NCBI GenBank assembly: GCA_902798425.1
Contig: CADBWR010000009.1
Location: forward strand, 1-64,000
Reading direction: 5' to 3'
DNA: 64,000 nucleotides
Origin: an uncultured Bacteroidales bacterium
Lineage (GTDB): Bacteria > Bacteroidota > Bacteroidia > Bacteroidales > Bacteroidaceae
Position 1 is the stretch's first letter, and each line of letters opens with the position of its first letter. The notes under the pieces are model-generated. The model saw only the letters and a list, made by a program, of their open reading frames with translations, had not been told where the DNA came from and ran no database searches. Positions 6,432 through 14,784 of this stretch are shown here, piece by piece. The translations under genes and the position numbers were made by a program.

Positions 6432-7679
6432 TCAGTCAAACTGCATGGCTTTGACGGGTTGGATGTGCGATACCAAGAAGCTGGGGGCTATCAGTACGAA
6501 GACGGATATCAAGAGCGTAGCGACGTTGAGGATGACGATGATGGGGATGTTGAGTTCCATGGGCGCCGTGTCTACATAGTAGCTGGCGGGGTCGAGGTGG
6601 ATGAAACCCGTCTGCTGTTGCAGCACCACCAGGCCGATGCCTATGACGTCGCCAATGAGCAGTCCCTGACTGATGATGAAGGCTGCAAACCATAGGAAGG
6701 TGTGGCGAACCGTCTTGTTGCGTGCTCCCAAGGCCTTCAGAATGCCAATCATCTGAGTACGTTCCAGGATGATGATGAGCAAACCGCTAATCATCGTGAA
6801 GCCTGCCACACAGACCATCAGTGCCAGGATAATCCATACGTTGATGTCCAATAGTGAGAGCCACGAGAATATCTGCGGGTTTGCTTCGTAGATACTCTGT
6901 GAGGCAATGGTCTCGCCATAGCGGTCTGTGTGTTCCTTGACCAGTTGGGCTACGGCGGCATTGGTCTCTTCTAACTTTTCGAAGTCTTTGACGAGTATCT
7001 CGGCACCACTGCACTGGTCGCTCTCCCAGTCGTTCAGACGACTGGTGGTGCGCAGGTCTGTCAGGCAGAGCACATCGTCAAACTGCTTCATATTGCTCTG
7101 GTAGATGCCGCTGACCGTAAAGCGGCGGGCACGGACATCGTCGTAGGCTATGAAATAAGCGTAGACCTTGTCGCCAACATGCAGGTGCAACTTGTCAGCC
7201 TGTTTGCGCGACACGACAATCTGGTTGCTGCTCTTCTTGCTGCTGAACGTCGGCAGTTTGCCTTCCTGCATGTTCTGGCGGATGAAAGAGAGGTCGTAGT
7301 CTTCGCCAACACCCTTGAACGCCACGCCCAGGAAGTCGCTGTCAGTCTTCAGAATGCCCTGCGTCATGGTGTAATACTCCACATGTCGCACGTTGGGAAT
7401 GGCCTTGATTTTGCGTAGCAGCGTGTCGCTGATGGCAATAGGTGCTGGCACGGCCGTCTGCTGGGTAATGAAGTTCGTCACTTGTATGTGACTGCCAAAC
7501 CCCACCACCTTGTCACGGATGCTATGCTTGAAACCCAGTATCACGCTAACGGTGATAATCATCACAGCCAGTCCTATCGCCACACCAACGGTAGCAATAC
7601 GAATAGCAGGACGGCTCACCTCGTGGCGGTCGCCCTCAGAGAAATAGATGCGTTTAGCTATGAATAGTGGGAAGTTCAA
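6432..7679 (-). CDS. ABC transporter permease of the LolC/LolE (FtsX-like) family
   Basis: The 415-residue protein has the LolC/E layout. An N-terminal membrane helix (IRIATVGVAIGLAVMIITVSVI) precedes a large periplasmic MacB-like domain (about residues 45-265), followed by three C-terminal helices (WIILALMVCVAGFTMISGLL and later). LolCDE moves lipoproteins from the inner membrane to the carrier LolA. No LolD ATPase gene is adjacent. The first possible start is TTG at 7677-7679, right after an in-frame stop, and it gives the expected MNFPLFIAKR opening. The aminotransferase gene lies 27 bases upstream, and the gap is made of AAGAGGT-type heptamers that may also act as the ribosome binding site. 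Confidence 0.85.
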   Translation of the reverse strand: MNFPLFIAKRIYFSEGDRHEVSRPAIRIATVGVAIGLAVMIITVSVILGFKHSIRDKVVGFGSHIQVTNFITQQTAVPAPIAISDTLLRKIKAIPNVRHVEYYTMTQGILKTDSDFLGVAFKGVGEDYDLSFIRQNMQEGKLPTFSSKKSSNQIVVSRKQADKLHLHVGDKVYAYFIAYDDVRARRFTVSGIYQSNMKQFDDVLCLTDLRTTSRLNDWESDQCSGAEILVKDFEKLEETNAAVAQLVKEHTDRYGETIASQSIYEANPQIFSWLSLLDINVWIILALMVCVAGFTMISGLLIIILERTQMIGILKALGARNKTVRHTFLWFAAFIISQGLLIGDVIGIGLVVLQQQTGFIHLDPASYYVDTAPMELNIPIIVILNVATLLISVFVLIAPSFLVSHIQPVKAMQFD

Positions 7680-7681
7680 CT

Positions 7682-7709
7682 AACTCTTACCTCTTACCTC
7701 TTAACTCTA
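7682..7709. repeat. Heptamer array across a stop/start junction
   Basis: Four 7-base units (AACTCTT, ACCTCTT, ACCTCTT, AACTCTA) fill the gap between the aminotransferase stop (7707-7709, inside the last unit) and the TTG start of the permease. On the coding strand the units read AAGAGGT, a purine-rich ribosome-binding-like sequence. Confidence 0.85.
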
Positions 7710-8906
7710 TTCCACTCTTCCCGGATATGCCTCCAGTGCCTTCTGCAGAACTACCAGAGCACGTTCTAGGTCTTCCTTCTTCAGCACGTATGCGATACGC
7801 ACCTGATTGATGCCTGCACCAGGAGTGGTGTAGAAACCAGCGGCAGGAGCCATCATCACCGTCTCGCCCTCGTATTCGAACTCTGCTAAGCACCAGCGGC
7901 AGAACTTCTCAGCATCGTCGACAGGCAGCTTGGCTACGGTATAGAAAGCACCCATAGGAATGGGCGAGTAGACACCAGGAATGCGGTTCAGCCCGTCAAT
8001 CAGGCACTTACGGCGCTCCACATACTCGTCATAAACGTCGCGGTAGTACTCCTCGGGAGCATCCAGCGATGCCTCTGCTACAATCTGACCAATCAGGGGA
8101 GGAGAGAGGCGAGCCTGACAGAACTTCATCACGGCCTTGCGCACCTCTTGGTTCTTGGTAATCAGGGCACCAATGCGGATGCCGCACTCAGAATAGCGCT
8201 TCGATACGGAGTCGATGAGGATAACGTTCTGCTCGATGCCTTCCAGATGGCAGGCAGAGATATAAGGAGAACCCGTATAGATGTACTCACGATACACCTC
8301 GTCAGAGAAGAGGTATAGGTCATACTTCTTCACCAGGTCGCGTATCTGGTTCATCTCACGGCGGGTATAGAGATAACCCGTGGGGTTGTTGGGGTTGCAT
8401 ATCATGATGGCACGTGTGCGGTCGTTGATGAGCTCCTCGAACTTCTCCACCTTCGGCAGCGAGAAACCCTCGTCAATGGTCGTAGCAATGGTGCGAATCT
8501 TGGCGCCTGCCGAGATGGCAAAAGCCATATAGTTGGCATAGGCAGGCTCTGGCACGATAATCTCGTCGCCAGGATTCAAGCATGACAGAAAGGCAAAGAG
8601 TACCGCTTCGCTACCGCCGCTGGTGATAATGATGTCATCGGCAGTCACGTTGATGTTGTACTTGGCATAGTAGCCTACAAGTTTCTCACGATAGCTGAGA
8701 TAGCCTTGTGAGGGGGAGTATTCAAGGATGTTGCGGTCGATGGTTTTCAGCGCATCGAGACCGACCTGTGGCGTGGGCAGATCGGGCTGTCCGATGTTCA
8801 GGTGGTACACGTGCGTTCCACGTTTCTTGGCTGCGGCAGCCAGAGGTGCGAGTTTCCTGATTGGTGACTCAGGCATCTCCAGTCCGCGTACTGATATTTC
8901 TGGCAT
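7707..8906 (-). CDS. Class I/II pyridoxal-phosphate aminotransferase
   Basis: A 399-residue fold-type I aminotransferase of the aspartate aminotransferase superfamily. Visible landmarks are HLNIGQPDLPTP, SQGYLSYREKL, the NPNNPTGYLYT loop, DEVYREYIY, the PLP lysine in DSVSKRYSECG and the substrate-binding arginine in NQVRIAY. It transfers an amino group between an amino acid and a 2-oxoacid. Substrate choice (aspartate, aromatic or other) cannot be read from the sequence. It has its own promoter (minus-strand TAACTTTG box, 8933-8940) and precedes the LolC/E-like gene by 27 bases. Confidence 0.9.
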   Translation of the reverse strand: MPEISVRGLEMPESPIRKLAPLAAAAKKRGTHVYHLNIGQPDLPTPQVGLDALKTIDRNILEYSPSQGYLSYREKLVGYYAKYNINVTADDIIITSGGSEAVLFAFLSCLNPGDEIIVPEPAYANYMAFAISAGAKIRTIATTIDEGFSLPKVEKFEELINDRTRAIMICNPNNPTGYLYTRREMNQIRDLVKKYDLYLFSDEVYREYIYTGSPYISACHLEGIEQNVILIDSVSKRYSECGIRIGALITKNQEVRKAVMKFCQARLSPPLIGQIVAEASLDAPEEYYRDVYDEYVERRKCLIDGLNRIPGVYSPIPMGAFYTVAKLPVDDAEKFCRWCLAEFEYEGETVMMAPAAGFYTTPGAGINQVRIAYVLKKEDLERALVVLQKALEAYPGRVE

Positions 8907-8932
8907 GTTGTTTAATTTACGTAAATCGCCTG

Positions 8933-8992
8933 CAAAGTTACGAAATAATTCATAATTAATAATGCATTATTCATATTTTTTTTGTACTTTTG
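8933..8992. promoter_or_regulatory. Divergent promoters around an AT-rich heptamer array
   Basis: The minus-strand box TAACTTTG (8933-8940) serves the aminotransferase and the plus-strand box TACTTTTG (8985-8992) serves the pseudokinase. Between them, 8946-8980 is five 7-base units (TAATTCA, TAATTAA, TAATGCA, TTATTCA, TATTTTT), the same family as the array at 4409. Confidence 0.65.
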
Positions 8993-9014
8993 CGCCACAA
9001 AAACAAAAATAGGT

Positions 9015-10235
9015 ATGAACTACGAAGAAATGCTGGCTGCCAAGAACGATGGGAAACTGAACAAGACACAGTTGCCCATTGGCGATTATTATCGTGTTCA
9101 GGTTGACGGGAAATATCGCGCTGTCGTTGATATCCGTCCGGAATTGAACAGCAGCATTGCTTTCTCCAGTGCTCTGAAAACGGAGTGTGAACGTAACAAA
9201 ACGCTGGTGAACCGCTATCAGTTACACTTCACCCCTGTGGTTGACGAGGCTGGCGAGACTGTGCAACTGGAGTTAGAGGCTGGCGTATTTTTCTCCATGG
9301 AGCAATTGCTCAACGACAATCCCGCCATTGTAGCAGAGAAAGGGTTTGTCGACAATGTGCTGCAGGCTCTGGTGGACATCACGACATACCTGCATCGTCA
9401 AGGCATCAGACACGTATGCTATTCGCCCAAGACCGTTCTGGTGCGTAAGGGCGACCATGCCGTGATGCTGCTCTCTCATGGCTCGTTCTATATGTCGATG
9501 GAGGACCAGCGCATGCTCTATGGTGACGATGCTGTTTTTGTTGCCCCTGAGGTGTTGGAGCATGGAACGATAGACGACCGCTGTGATGTCTATTCCATGG
9601 GTAAGTTTATGGAGACCCTTTTCCAACGGACGGAGATGACGGTAGAATACCGCAAAGCGCTGAAGAAAGCTACCAGCGAAATGCCCGAGGACCGCTACGA
9701 CACCCCTCAGGCTCTGCTGAAGGCTGTGCAGGCGCGCCGCAGCATAGTGCAATCGGGCATGCTGCTACTGGCGGCTACCATCGTGGCATTGGTGGCTCTT
9801 GCAGTTTATTGGGAGCTGATGCCTGAACCTGTACAGGTGGAATTTGTGAAGCCTGCTCCCCGTCAGGCTACCGACGACCTGCTGGACGATGGCTTCAAAC
9901 CCGAAGACTTGGGAGTGGTCAGTGCCGACTCATTGAGTGAAGAAGACCTGGAAGAACAGCGTATGTACAAGGCCAAGGCGGAGGAGATATTCCGTAAGAA
10001 CTACGAGAAAGAGGCTGACCGCATTCTCTCTAAGATATATAATAAGGATTATATGAACGCTACGGAGAAACAGTTTGCGGCGCAGAGCCAGTCGACCATC
10101 GAGGAACTGATGAAGGTCCAGCAGAAGATGGGGCAGGAGGCCAGTCTTACTCCCGAGCGTGCGCAACTCATTGCTAGTGAGATTATTGAGCGCATCACCA
10201 ACGAAAAGAAGAAACAGTTGAAAGGAAATTATTAA
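9015..10235 (+). CDS. Membrane-anchored protein-kinase-like protein, probable pseudokinase
   Basis: The 406-residue protein has a kinase-like N-terminal domain, one membrane helix (MLLLAATIVALVALAVYW, about residue 250) and an acidic, charged, probably coiled C-terminal part. Kinase landmarks are partly kept: HRQGIRHVCYSPKTVLV in place of the HxxGIxHxDIKPxNIL catalytic loop, VFVAPEVLE in place of the APE motif, and DVYSMGKFM as the F-helix. The catalytic Asp of HRD is replaced (HVC) and no DFG motif is present (LLSHGSF), so catalysis is unlikely. It heads an operon with the DUF4494 gene and yggS. The start follows the promoter box at 8985-8992. Confidence 0.75.
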   Translation: MNYEEMLAAKNDGKLNKTQLPIGDYYRVQVDGKYRAVVDIRPELNSSIAFSSALKTECERNKTLVNRYQLHFTPVVDEAGETVQLELEAGVFFSMEQLLNDNPAIVAEKGFVDNVLQALVDITTYLHRQGIRHVCYSPKTVLVRKGDHAVMLLSHGSFYMSMEDQRMLYGDDAVFVAPEVLEHGTIDDRCDVYSMGKFMETLFQRTEMTVEYRKALKKATSEMPEDRYDTPQALLKAVQARRSIVQSGMLLLAATIVALVALAVYWELMPEPVQVEFVKPAPRQATDDLLDDGFKPEDLGVVSADSLSEEDLEEQRMYKAKAEEIFRKNYEKEADRILSKIYNKDYMNATEKQFAAQSQSTIEELMKVQQKMGQEASLTPERAQLIASEIIERITNEKKKQLKGNY

Positions 10236-10256
10236 AAAAACAGATAAGAAAACACA

Positions 10257-10736
10257 ATGAGATCAAGAACAGCAATTTGGTTTGAGTGCAAGATCGCCTA
10301 CGAGAAAGTTATGGATGACGGCTTGCAGAAGAAAGTGACAGAAAACTATGTCGTTGATGCCCTCAGCTTCACCGAGGCTGAGAAGCGCATCATGGAAGAG
10401 ATGTCCAGCTATATCAGTGGTGAGTTTACTGTCAAGGACATCAAGATAGCTCCCTATGGTGAAATCTTCTTCTCTGACGAGGAACTGGCAGACCGCTGGT
10501 ATAAGTGTAAGCTGCAGTTTATCACCATCGACGAGAAGACGGAGAAGGAGAAGCGTTCTAACGTCAATTATCTGGTGCAGGCAGGTACGCTGAATGGTGC
10601 TGTGAAAAATGTCGACGAAGTGATGGGCGGTACGATGATAGACTATGTCATCGCGTCTGTTGCTGAGACTACCCTGATGGATGTTTTCGAGTACGGCAAG
10701 GAAAAACACGACGACAAGCCCGAATATGAGGGATGA
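10257..10736 (+). CDS. DUF4494 protein
   Basis: The 159-residue soluble protein matches DUF4494 as I know it. Landmarks are WFECKIAYEKV, the VVDALSFTEAEKRI segment, WYKCKLQFITIDEKT and a late KNVDEVMGGTM. The function is unknown. It shows no signal peptide or membrane helix. It lies 21 bases after the pseudokinase gene, and its stop overlaps the yggS start by 4 bases (ATGA), so it is coupled to yggS. Confidence 0.85.
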   Translation: MRSRTAIWFECKIAYEKVMDDGLQKKVTENYVVDALSFTEAEKRIMEEMSSYISGEFTVKDIKIAPYGEIFFSDEELADRWYKCKLQFITIDEKTEKEKRSNVNYLVQAGTLNGAVKNVDEVMGGTMIDYVIASVAETTLMDVFEYGKEKHDDKPEYEG

Positions 10737-11407
10737 TGTACGACGTTAAAAGCAATCTGAAGCAGGTACTGCGGAATTTACCGCAAGGTGTACGCCTGGT
10801 GGCCATCTCCAAGTACCACCCCAACGAGTATATCGAGGCAGCCTATGCAGAAGGACAGCGCATCTTCGGTGAAAGTCACGAACAGGAGTTGCGCCAGAAG
10901 CACGAGACCCTGCCTAAGGATATCCAGTGGCATTTCATTGGCCATCTGCAGACCAACAAGGTGAAGTATATAGCCCCTTACGTGACGATGATTGAGGCTG
11001 TCGACTCGTTGAAGCTATTGAAAGAAATCGACAAGCAAGCGGCTAAGTGTGAGCGCGTTATCGATGTACTGCTGGAGCTGCATATCGCTGAGGAAGAGAC
11101 GAAATACGGTCTCACCCCTGATGCCCTGCGACAGCTGTTGGCCAGTGGCGAATGGCGCCAACTCAGTCATGTGCGCATCTGCGGCTTGATGATGATGGCA
11201 TCGTATGTAGATGACGAAAGTCAGATACGCAGCGAGTTCCGCTTGGCACATAGCCTCTTTGACGAAATCAAAGAGCGCTATTTTGCCGATGCCCCCTGGT
11301 TCTGTGAACGCTCATGGGGCATGAGTCACGACTATCCTATAGCCGTTGAGGAAGGGTCGACAATGGTACGTGTGGGAACGTCTATTTTTGGTCCTCGCGT
11401 CTATTGA
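10733..11407 (+). CDS. yggS: YggS-family PLP homeostasis protein
   Basis: The 224-residue protein has the YggS/PLPBP barrel: VRLVAISKYHP with the PLP lysine, IFGESHEQEL, the WHFIGHLQTNK signature, and a late MVRVGTSIFGPR phosphate-binding end. Members bind pyridoxal phosphate without a known reaction and affect PLP balance. Two start codons lie in tandem (10733 and 10736). The first overlaps the upstream stop. The 3' end overlaps the convergent EFR1 gene by 26 bases. Confidence 0.93.
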   Translation: MMYDVKSNLKQVLRNLPQGVRLVAISKYHPNEYIEAAYAEGQRIFGESHEQELRQKHETLPKDIQWHFIGHLQTNKVKYIAPYVTMIEAVDSLKLLKEIDKQAAKCERVIDVLLELHIAEEETKYGLTPDALRQLLASGEWRQLSHVRICGLMMMASYVDDESQIRSEFRLAHSLFDEIKERYFADAPWFCERSWGMSHDYPIAVEEGSTMVRVGTSIFGPRVY

Positions 11408-12152
11408 AATAATACTGTCCGCGCTGCATGTCGCCCCAATGAATGGCATGGGCAGGACAATAGTGGTAGCACGCCAGGCAGTTGGTACATTTTCCGTTGT
11501 GCTGCCAGACGGGTGGCTTGCCGGCGATGTCGTCGACAGGACATAGCTTGGCGCATTTGCCACATTGGATGCATGCTGCTTCGTCGACCCAGAAATGCCG
11601 GTCGGTGATGAGGTGCTTGTTATAATAACCGCCAATGACGTAGGTGTAAGTATAGGGAATGGCCCCTTTCACCAGTTCCTCAACGCCACGCGTGCGGTTG
11701 ACGACCAACTGGCAGATGTGCGGCATGCGCTCCTGTGCGGCAGCAATCTTGCGCTCTTCTGACGCTTGGCTGTCCAGATGCAGGAAGGAGAAACAGACGT
11801 TCGACTCAGGCATGACAACGGCAAAGGCAGCATCCAGCGACAACCCCTGCTGGCTGAGTTCCTTGCGGAGGATGCGCATGGCATGTCCCATGTTGTCACC
11901 GCAAGTCGTCAGCGCATAGGTGTAATGCACGTTCTCGAAAACGGCGCGGCGCAGAAAATCGCGTACGATGTGGGGCGGTTGCCAGCCGTGGGTAGGGAAG
12001 CAGATGCCCAGTCGCTCGTCGTCTTTCAGCGTATAGTGAAGTGAACCTTTGCGCAACTCGTCGGGGATGAAATAAAGTTGTTCTCCTGTGGCTTCTGCCA
12101 ACTGCTGAGCAGCCCATCGCGTGTTGCCTGTTCCAGTGAAATATACAATCAT
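11382..12152 (-). CDS. EFR1-type flavodoxin/ferredoxin fusion protein
   Basis: The 256-residue protein joins an N-terminal flavodoxin-like domain (YFTGTGNTRWAA phosphate loop) to a C-terminal two-cluster ferredoxin. The ferredoxin motifs are CIQCGKCAKLCP and CTNCLACYHYCP, each suited to one 4Fe-4S cluster. This is the EFR1 (ferrodoxin) layout common in anaerobes, a predicted electron carrier whose partners are unknown. It has its own promoter (box 12212-12219) and a leader of about 60 bases. It overlaps yggS tail to tail. Confidence 0.9.
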   Translation of the reverse strand: MIVYFTGTGNTRWAAQQLAEATGEQLYFIPDELRKGSLHYTLKDDERLGICFPTHGWQPPHIVRDFLRRAVFENVHYTYALTTCGDNMGHAMRILRKELSQQGLSLDAAFAVVMPESNVCFSFLHLDSQASEERKIAAAQERMPHICQLVVNRTRGVEELVKGAIPYTYTYVIGGYYNKHLITDRHFWVDEAACIQCGKCAKLCPVDDIAGKPPVWQHNGKCTNCLACYHYCPAHAIHWGDMQRGQYYFNRREDQK

Positions 12153-12211
12153 TTGTTAAGATAATTAGCGTAAAAATGAGCTATAAATTGCTCTAAATCA
12201 TATTTTTTCGA

Positions 12212-12271
12212 CAAAATTAATCATTTTTTTGGAAAATCGTGACAATCGTATCGAAATTTTTTGTATATTTG
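12212..12271. promoter_or_regulatory. Divergent promoter boxes for the EFR1 and AraC-type genes
   Basis: A minus-strand TAATTTTG box lies at 12212-12219 and a plus-strand TATATTTG box at 12264-12271, preceded by a TTTTTTG run. Each is 35-60 bases before its gene. Confidence 0.55.
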
Positions 12272-12306
12272 CACATGAAATGTGCTAATTAATTCTTCAA
12301 AAGGGT

Positions 12307-12762
12307 ATGGCTAAGTATAATATTACAGAGAAAAAAGCAAAAGAGGCTGTCTATCGCAGTCTCGTGAGCCCTAAGTTGATGGATGAGATGAAGGAAAAAA
12401 TCCTGAAGATCATCGTAATGGAGAAGAAGTATAAGGACAAGGATTATTCAGCCAAGAAACTAGCCGAGGATTTAGGAACTAACACCCGTTATATCTCAGC
12501 TGTGGTGAATGTCCGTTTCCACATGAATTACACTTCTTTCGTCAACAAGTTCCGAATTGAGGAAGCAATGACTATTCTTGTCGATCGCAGATATCAGAGT
12601 CTGCGGATGGAAGAGGTCAGCGACATGGTAGGCTTCGCCAATCGTCAGTCGTTCTATGCTTCGTTCTACAAATTGATGCGGATGACTCCCCGCGAGTATC
12701 GTCTACAGCATCTTGCTCAACATCCTGCCGAGAAAGTGAAGCAGGACAAAAAGACGCGTTGA
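12307..12762 (+). CDS. AraC-type DNA-binding protein without a sensor domain
   Basis: The 151-residue protein is little more than an AraC/XylS helix-turn-helix domain: YSAKKLAEDLGTNTRYISAVVN as the first recognition unit and MEEVSDMVGFANRQSFYASF, then MTPREYRLQ, as the second. About 40 basic residues precede it, with a lysine-rich tail. With no ligand or receiver domain it should bind DNA constitutively or respond through a partner. It lies 7 bases before the dipeptidyl peptidase III gene and shares its transcript, so it may regulate that operon. Confidence 0.85.
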   Translation: MAKYNITEKKAKEAVYRSLVSPKLMDEMKEKILKIIVMEKKYKDKDYSAKKLAEDLGTNTRYISAVVNVRFHMNYTSFVNKFRIEEAMTILVDRRYQSLRMEEVSDMVGFANRQSFYASFYKLMRMTPREYRLQHLAQHPAEKVKQDKKTR

Positions 12763-12769
12763 ACACACG

Positions 12770-14743
12770 ATGAACTATTCGGAAGATTGTGCGCCACACT
12801 TCAGTTATGCTACTGAAGAGCGTTTTGCCGACATTCAATTGCTCAGATACCGTTTGAACGGATTTGGGCAATTGTCTTTGTTGCAGAAAAAACTCGTTTA
12901 CTACTTGTCGAAAGCAACCCTCTATGGGCGCGATATTACCTTCGACCAGTTTGGGAAATATAACCTCCGTATCCGTAAGATGTTGGAGGCTGTCTATACG
13001 GATGCTGCCATCCGACACGACAGTGACGGATTCCGCGCGTTGGAAGTGTACCTGAAACGGGTATGGTTCTCCAACGGTATCTATCATCACTATGGCTCGG
13101 AGAAGTTCCAACCGGGCTTTACGGCAGACTATCTGCGCGGTGTCTTACAGCAGATAGAGCCTGTCAGACTTCCTTTACGTGCAGGAGAGACGCTGGACGA
13201 TATGTGTGCGGAGCTGTTTCCCGTCATCTTTGATGTGACGGTGCTTCCTAAGCGTGTCAACAAGGCCGATGGCGAGGACTTGATACAAACCTCTGCCTGC
13301 AACTTCTATGAAGGAGTGACGCAAGAGGAGGCAGAGACATTCTATGCACAGAAGAAAGCACAGGATGCCGATAATCCTTCACCAGCATCCTATGGCTTGA
13401 ACTCAACGCTGGTCAAAGAGAATGGAGTTATCCGTGAAGAGGTCTGGAAGACGGACGGACGCTATGGAAACGCTATCCGCTCTATTGTCTATTGGCTGGA
13501 GAAGGCGTTGACCGTTGCTGAGAACGACCGTCAGCGCAAGGTGATAGCATTGCTTATCAAATATTATCAGACGGGCGACCTGCAAGTGTTTAATGAGTAC
13601 TGCACAGAGTGGGTGTCAGAACACGAGGGTAGGGTGGATTTCGTCAACGGATTCATCGAGGTCTATGGCGACCCCTTAGGAATGAAAGGCTCGTGGGAAG
13701 GTATCGTGGAATACAGGGACATGGAGGCTACCAAGCGTACACAGGCTATCAGTCAGAATGCGCAGTGGTTTGAAGACCATTCGCCTGTCGACCCGCGTTT
13801 CCGCAAGCCCCATGTGAAGGGCGTTACCGCCAATGCCATTTGTGCTGCCATGCTGGGTGGCGACGAATACCCCTCAACAGCTATAGGCATCAATCTTCCA
13901 AATGCGGACTGGATTCGTGCTGAGTATGGCTCGAAAAGCATTACTATCTCAAATATCACGGAGGCTTATAATAAAGCGGCTCATGGCAACGGCTTCAAGG
14001 AGGAGTTCGTCGTTGACCAGGAAACGCTGGAAATAATAGAGAAGTATGGCGATAAGTGTGACGATCTGCATACCGACTTACACGAGTGCCTGGGACATGG
14101 CAGCGGACAACTCTTGCCAGGTACCGACCCTGATGCACTGAAAGCATACGGCAATACCATTGAGGAGGCGCGTGCAGACCTCTTCGGACTCTACTATATT
14201 GCAGACCATAAGTTGGTGGAGTTGGGGCTGTTGCCAGACGATGAGGCATATAAGGCCCAGTACTATAGCTATATCATGAATGGCTTGCTGACGCAACTTA
14301 TCCGCATAGAACCCGGTCGTCAGATTGAGGAGGCGCACATGCGGAACCGTTCGCTGATAGCCCACTGGTGCTATGAACAGGGCGATGTGATTCAGTTGGA
14401 GCAGCGAGACGGAAAGACTTACGTTCGCATCACAGACTATCAGGCACTGCGCACACTCTTTGCCCGTCTGTTGGCGGAGATTCAGCGCATCAAGAGCGAG
14501 GGAGACTATGAGGCTGCCCGTCAACTGGTAGAACGCTACGCTGTAAAGGTGGATGCTGCGTTGCATGAAGAGATTCTGGAACGTTACAAGAAGCTGAATC
14601 TTGCACCATATAAAGGCTTTATCAATCCTGTGATGAAGCCCGTCATGGACGATGCCGGAAATATCTGCGATATCCAACTGGACTATACAGAGAGCTATGT
14701 TCACCAAATGCTGCGCTATGGTCAAGAGTATGGGACGATGTGA
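12770..14743 (+). CDS. Dipeptidyl peptidase III (M49 family)
   Basis: The 657-residue protein has the M49 zinc site HECLGHGSG (near residue 440) and the third-ligand glutamate in TIEEARADLFGLYYI about 25 residues later. The family removes dipeptides from the N-termini of short peptides. No signal peptide is seen, so it is probably cytoplasmic. Length is close to that of other Bacteroidota members. Its stop codon lies at the start of the heptamer array that runs into the next gene. Such genes are sometimes mislabelled as dihydrofolate reductase; nothing here supports that. Confidence 0.88.
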   Translation: MNYSEDCAPHFSYATEERFADIQLLRYRLNGFGQLSLLQKKLVYYLSKATLYGRDITFDQFGKYNLRIRKMLEAVYTDAAIRHDSDGFRALEVYLKRVWFSNGIYHHYGSEKFQPGFTADYLRGVLQQIEPVRLPLRAGETLDDMCAELFPVIFDVTVLPKRVNKADGEDLIQTSACNFYEGVTQEEAETFYAQKKAQDADNPSPASYGLNSTLVKENGVIREEVWKTDGRYGNAIRSIVYWLEKALTVAENDRQRKVIALLIKYYQTGDLQVFNEYCTEWVSEHEGRVDFVNGFIEVYGDPLGMKGSWEGIVEYRDMEATKRTQAISQNAQWFEDHSPVDPRFRKPHVKGVTANAICAAMLGGDEYPSTAIGINLPNADWIRAEYGSKSITISNITEAYNKAAHGNGFKEEFVVDQETLEIIEKYGDKCDDLHTDLHECLGHGSGQLLPGTDPDALKAYGNTIEEARADLFGLYYIADHKLVELGLLPDDEAYKAQYYSYIMNGLLTQLIRIEPGRQIEEAHMRNRSLIAHWCYEQGDVIQLEQRDGKTYVRITDYQALRTLFARLLAEIQRIKSEGDYEAARQLVERYAVKVDAALHEEILERYKKLNLAPYKGFINPVMKPVMDDAGNICDIQLDYTESYVHQMLRYGQEYGTM

Positions 14744-14784
14744 GATGGATGATGGATGATGTAAGATGGATGATGTAAGAGATA
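14743..14784. repeat. Heptamer array spanning a stop/start junction
   Basis: Six 7-base units (AGATGGA, TGATGGA, TGATGTA, AGATGGA, TGATGTA, AGAGATA) begin at the last base of the peptidase stop codon and cover the whole gap. They run through the ATG and first six codons of the next gene. Confidence 0.85.

Noticed and set aside
12770..14743. Annotation of the M49 peptidase as dihydrofolate reductase
   Set aside because: The HECLGHG zinc motif and the distal EEARAD glutamate fit dipeptidyl peptidase III; no folate-reductase motif is present.
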